Source of the DNA: Streptomyces sp. AM 4-1-1
GTDB taxonomy: Bacteria > Actinomycetota > Actinomycetes > Streptomycetales > Streptomycetaceae
DNA: 64,000 nucleotides
Direction of reading: 5' to 3'
Assembly (NCBI RefSeq): GCF_029167625.1
Contig: NZ_CP119145.1
Coordinates: 6,820,001 to 6,884,000 of the forward strand
This document shows positions 61,699-64,000 of the stretch, piece by piece (the stretch's first letter is position 1; the number at the start of each line of letters is the position of its first letter). The notes beneath the pieces are model-generated. The model ran no database searches. It was given only the letters and a program-made list of their open reading frames with translations, and was not told the DNA's origin. Made by a program: the position numbers and the translations under genes.

Positions 61699-62248
61699 GA
61701 CTGCCTCCTCTTGGTCACGCCCGCCGCGCGGCGCTTCGTCACCCGTGCGCGGCCCGCCCCCCGGCGGTCGGCTGGGGAGAGCCAACCGCCGCACATCCAC
61801 GCGGTCAACGTCGCTCCGAAGAGTTGGCCGACAACCCACCAACCGCCGTACAACCAAAGGGAGTCGGATGATCAGTGGAGGGAGGGGAGGACCTGCCGCA
61901 TCCTGGAGCGGCCGCTCTGCCGGCCGGGTGACCGCCCCCTCGCGAAGAGGCCGAAACAGGTCTCTCCCCGGCGAGGACCGGACGAGGACCGGGCAGGAGC
62001 CCGGCGAGGACCGACCCTGTGCGTCACCAACCGTCCGCACGCCTGTGGCCGACCACCGCTCTGTTGCGGTCGCGTGACGCGCGCCTGACGCGCCGCCAAC
62101 CCGAATGGCGCGCTCATGACATTAGTGGGGAAGCGCTTGTTCCGCCGGAGCGCGCCGGTCCATCGTCGAGGAGCGGCGGACGATCCCGTCCACCGCACCG
62201 ACCGGACGCGTGGCCCCCCACGCGCCATGTCCGAGGAGGACCCTCTCG
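61699..62248. other. Divergent intergenic region, 550 bases
   Basis: It contains three short direct repeats of CGAGGACCG (61972-61980, 61983-61991, 62005-62013), possible binding sites. No gene is supported here. Confidence 0.45.
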
Positions 62249-63460
62249 ATGGCAGCAGTGCGCAACACCAAGCGAAGGATCGCCACAGCGCTCGCCGGCG
62301 CGGCGGCCGTGGTGGCGGTGGTCGGAGCCGGCACGGCCCTCCCGGCCCAGGCGGCGCCCGCGGCGGGCAGAGTCCTGCATGCCGGGTCCGCCGAGGCGAT
62401 CCCCGGCAGCTACCTCGTCACCTTAAGGAAGGACGCCGGATTCCAGGCGTCCACGGCCCGGGGCAAGCAGCTCATAGGCGAGTACGGCGGCAAGGTGCGC
62501 CGGACGTACAACTCCGCGCTGAACGGTTACGCGGCCACCCTGAGCAGTTCGCAGGCCGAGCGCCTCGCGGCCGACCCGGCGGTCGCCACGGTCGAGCAGG
62601 ACCAGAAGGTGCACGCCACCGGCACCCAGAACAACGCGCCATGGGGCCTCGACCGCATCGACCAGGCGAACCTGCCCCTCAACGGCACGTACACCTATCC
62701 GGACTCCGCGGGCGGCGGTACGACCGTCTACGTCCTGGACACCGGGGTGCGCATCACCCACCAGGAGATCAGCGGCCGGGCCTCGTACGGCTACGACTTC
62801 GTCGACAACGACACCACCGCGCAGGACGGCTACGGCCATGGCACGCACGTCGCCACGACGGTCGCCGGAACCACCTACGGGGTCGCCAAGAAGGCGAAGA
62901 TCGTCGCCGTCCGGGTGCTCGGCAACGACGGTTCCGGTTCGACGTCCGGCGTCGTCGCCGGTGTCGACTGGATCACCGCCAACCATGTCGCCTCGTCCGT
63001 CGCCAACGTGTCGCTGGGCGGCGGCGTCAGCACCACGCTCGACAACGCGGTGACCAAGTCCATCGCCTCCGGCGTCACCTACTCCATCGCGGCCGGCAAT
63101 TCGGGCGCACCCGCGTCGAACTACTCGCCCGCCCGGGTACCCACCGCGATCACCGTCGGCGCCACCACCAAGACCGACGCGAAGGCCTCCTACTCCAACT
63201 ACGGACCCCTCGTGGACCTCTTCGCCCCCGGCTCCGGCATCACGGCGGGCTGGAACACCTCCGACACCGCCACGTACACGGGCGACGGCACCTCCTTCGC
63301 GGCCCCGCACGTCTCGGGTGCGGCCGCGATCTACCTGACGAACCACCCCGGGGCCTCCCCGGCCGCTGTCGCCTCGGCGCTGGTGAACGGCGCGACCTCC
63401 AACGTGCTGACGGGCATCGGCACCGGCTCGCCCAACAAGCTGCTCAAGGTCGTCCCGTAA
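62249..63460 (+). CDS. Secreted subtilisin-like protease (S8)
   Basis: A 403-residue preproprotease. Signal peptide to about residue 36, an inhibitor-I9 prodomain (about 50-122) with YLVTLR and YAATLS, then the catalytic domain. Triad: Asp in VLDTGV (D164), His in GHGTHVA (H197) and Ser in GTSFAAPH (S349). Codon 59 is TTA (62423-62425), so production of the mature enzyme should depend on bldA tRNA and so be tied to development. GGAGGA precedes ATG 62249. A hairpin follows. Confidence 0.93.
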   Translation: MAAVRNTKRRIATALAGAAAVVAVVGAGTALPAQAAPAAGRVLHAGSAEAIPGSYLVTLRKDAGFQASTARGKQLIGEYGGKVRRTYNSALNGYAATLSSSQAERLAADPAVATVEQDQKVHATGTQNNAPWGLDRIDQANLPLNGTYTYPDSAGGGTTVYVLDTGVRITHQEISGRASYGYDFVDNDTTAQDGYGHGTHVATTVAGTTYGVAKKAKIVAVRVLGNDGSGSTSGVVAGVDWITANHVASSVANVSLGGGVSTTLDNAVTKSIASGVTYSIAAGNSGAPASNYSPARVPTAITVGATTKTDAKASYSNYGPLVDLFAPGSGITAGWNTSDTATYTGDGTSFAAPHVSGAAAIYLTNHPGASPAAVASALVNGATSNVLTGIGTGSPNKLLKVVP

Positions 63461-63485
63461 CCGGTCCCACCACACCACGGGGGGA

Positions 63486-63515
63486 GTCCCGTCGCCCGGG
63501 CCGGGGCGGCGGGAC
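63486..63515 (+). terminator. Terminator of the subtilase gene
   Basis: A 12-bp stem with one G-U pair (63486-63497 with 63504-63515), 25 bases after the stop. Confidence 0.65.
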
Positions 63516-63710
63516 CTCGGGCTTCGCGAGGACGGGGCGGGTGCGCCCGGGACGGCGGCCCCCTGGCCCGCGCGCACAGCTGTCCCGCGCGCACAGCGGG
63601 TCGGCACATCACGCGGTCCAAAGCGGTGACCGTGTCCGGCACCTCCGGGCAGCGGACATCGTGTGCCCGCGTATCGACATCCCCGCGGGGTGGCCGGATA
63701 GAGTCGGGGG

Positions 63711-64000
63711 GTGGAGATCCCCCGCCTGCTCGACGGCCGGCTGAAGTTCCGACATCTGGTCCTCGTCGACGCGCTGTCCCGCCAGGGAAGTGTCGTCGGC
63801 GCCGCCGCGGAGCTGCATGTGACGCAGCCCGCGGCCACCCGGAGCCTGCACGAGCTGGAGGACATCCTCGGTGTCCCGCTGTTCGAGCGTGGCCCCCGGG
63901 GTGTCACCGCCACGGTCTTCGGCGAAGCGTTCACCCAGCACGCGCGGGCCGTACTCGCCCAGTTGACGCAGGCGGGCCGGCACGTGGTGGAGCTCGCCGA
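63711..64000 (+). CDS. LysR-family regulator, N-terminal part (cut by window edge)
   Basis: The visible 96 codons hold the LysR winged helix: LKFRHLVLVDALSRQGSVVG, AAELHVTQPAATRSLHELE and LFERGPRGV. The effector-binding domain lies beyond the window. It is usually encoded next to its target; the partner is not visible. The likely start is GTG 63711, behind a G-rich stretch. Confidence 0.88.
   Translation, partial: MEIPRLLDGRLKFRHLVLVDALSRQGSVVGAAAELHVTQPAATRSLHELEDILGVPLFERGPRGVTATVFGEAFTQHARAVLAQLTQAGRHVVELA

Noticed and set aside
61971..62013. Three short repeats that could suggest a CRISPR or tandem array
   Set aside because: The 9-base units have irregular spacing and only three copies; at most a protein-binding cluster.
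1..64000. tRNA, rRNA, insertion sequence or phage genes
   Set aside because: I looked for cloverleaf patterns, transposase motifs and terminal repeats and found none that I can support.

Overview
The window looks like a stretch of a Streptomyces (or close relative) chromosome. G+C is very high, with G/C at third codon positions; starts are often GTG and occasionally TTG; overlapping stop/start pairs (ATGA, GTGA) are common. There is a WhiJ-type regulator trio, several ECF sigma factors, an RRH-DL type leader peptide, and four genes with an in-frame TTA codon, the target of bldA control in this genus. I see no rRNA, tRNA, CRISPR array or insertion sequence.

Bases 1-27300 are an aromatic (meta-cleavage) catabolic island. 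The minus-strand block 1-12257 holds two aldehyde dehydrogenases (one cut by the window edge), a fumarylacetoacetate-hydrolase-fold enzyme, an extradiol ring-cleavage dioxygenase, an acetoacetate-decarboxylase-fold protein, an aldo/keto-reductase-like protein, a zinc alcohol dehydrogenase and a branched-chain-type ABC importer. That importer has a periplasmic-type lipoprotein, LivH, a LivM-LivG fusion and LivF. A second set (12371-27287) repeats much of this: another dioxygenase, a FAH-RraA fusion, a DapA-type lyase, another HpaE-like dehydrogenase, another AKR-like protein and two YtcJ-type amidohydrolases. It adds an O-methyltransferase, an SDR, an alpha/beta hydrolase, a glutamine-synthetase-like amide ligase, a SnoaL-like protein and a GntR/FCD regulator. 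Related TCGTATACGA-like sites in front of several of these units suggest one shared regulator. The gene set resembles homoprotocatechuate meta-cleavage (dioxygenase, semialdehyde dehydrogenase, FAH-type isomerase/decarboxylase, aldolase), but the real substrate cannot be read from sequence.

Bases 27395-32598 hold an ECF sigma factor fused to a CAP/SCP domain, a SigE-like ECF sigma factor with an overlapping membrane protein, a PIG-V-like mannosyltransferase and an unknown protein. Bases 33078-41030 hold the most striking unit, a complete actinobacterial version of the enterobacterial yhf operon: yhfZ, yhfY, yhfU, yhfT, php, yhfS, yhfX and yhfW. It has its own regulator, a probable leaderless promoter, a motif repeated before the first two genes, and a TTA codon at codon 8 of the regulator. 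To my knowledge the pathway it encodes is not defined.

Bases 41124-50067 carry a membrane Ser/Thr kinase, an Rv2629/Vms1-like protein, a ClpC-like unfoldase, a DUF2795-like protein, a cold-shock protein, small membrane and secreted proteins and a trypsin-like protease. Bases 50306-54941 hold a WhiJ-type regulator trio (ATPase-fold protein, DUF397, XRE/DUF5753), a DUF574-type methyltransferase, a sigma-like protein and a zinc-finger XRE protein. Bases 56034-60201 are a polar-amino-acid-type ABC importer operon preceded by a promoter and a short Cys-containing leader peptide, which points to cysteine/sulfur-responsive control. The window ends with a TolB-like propeller protein, a TTA-containing subtilase and the start of a LysR regulator.
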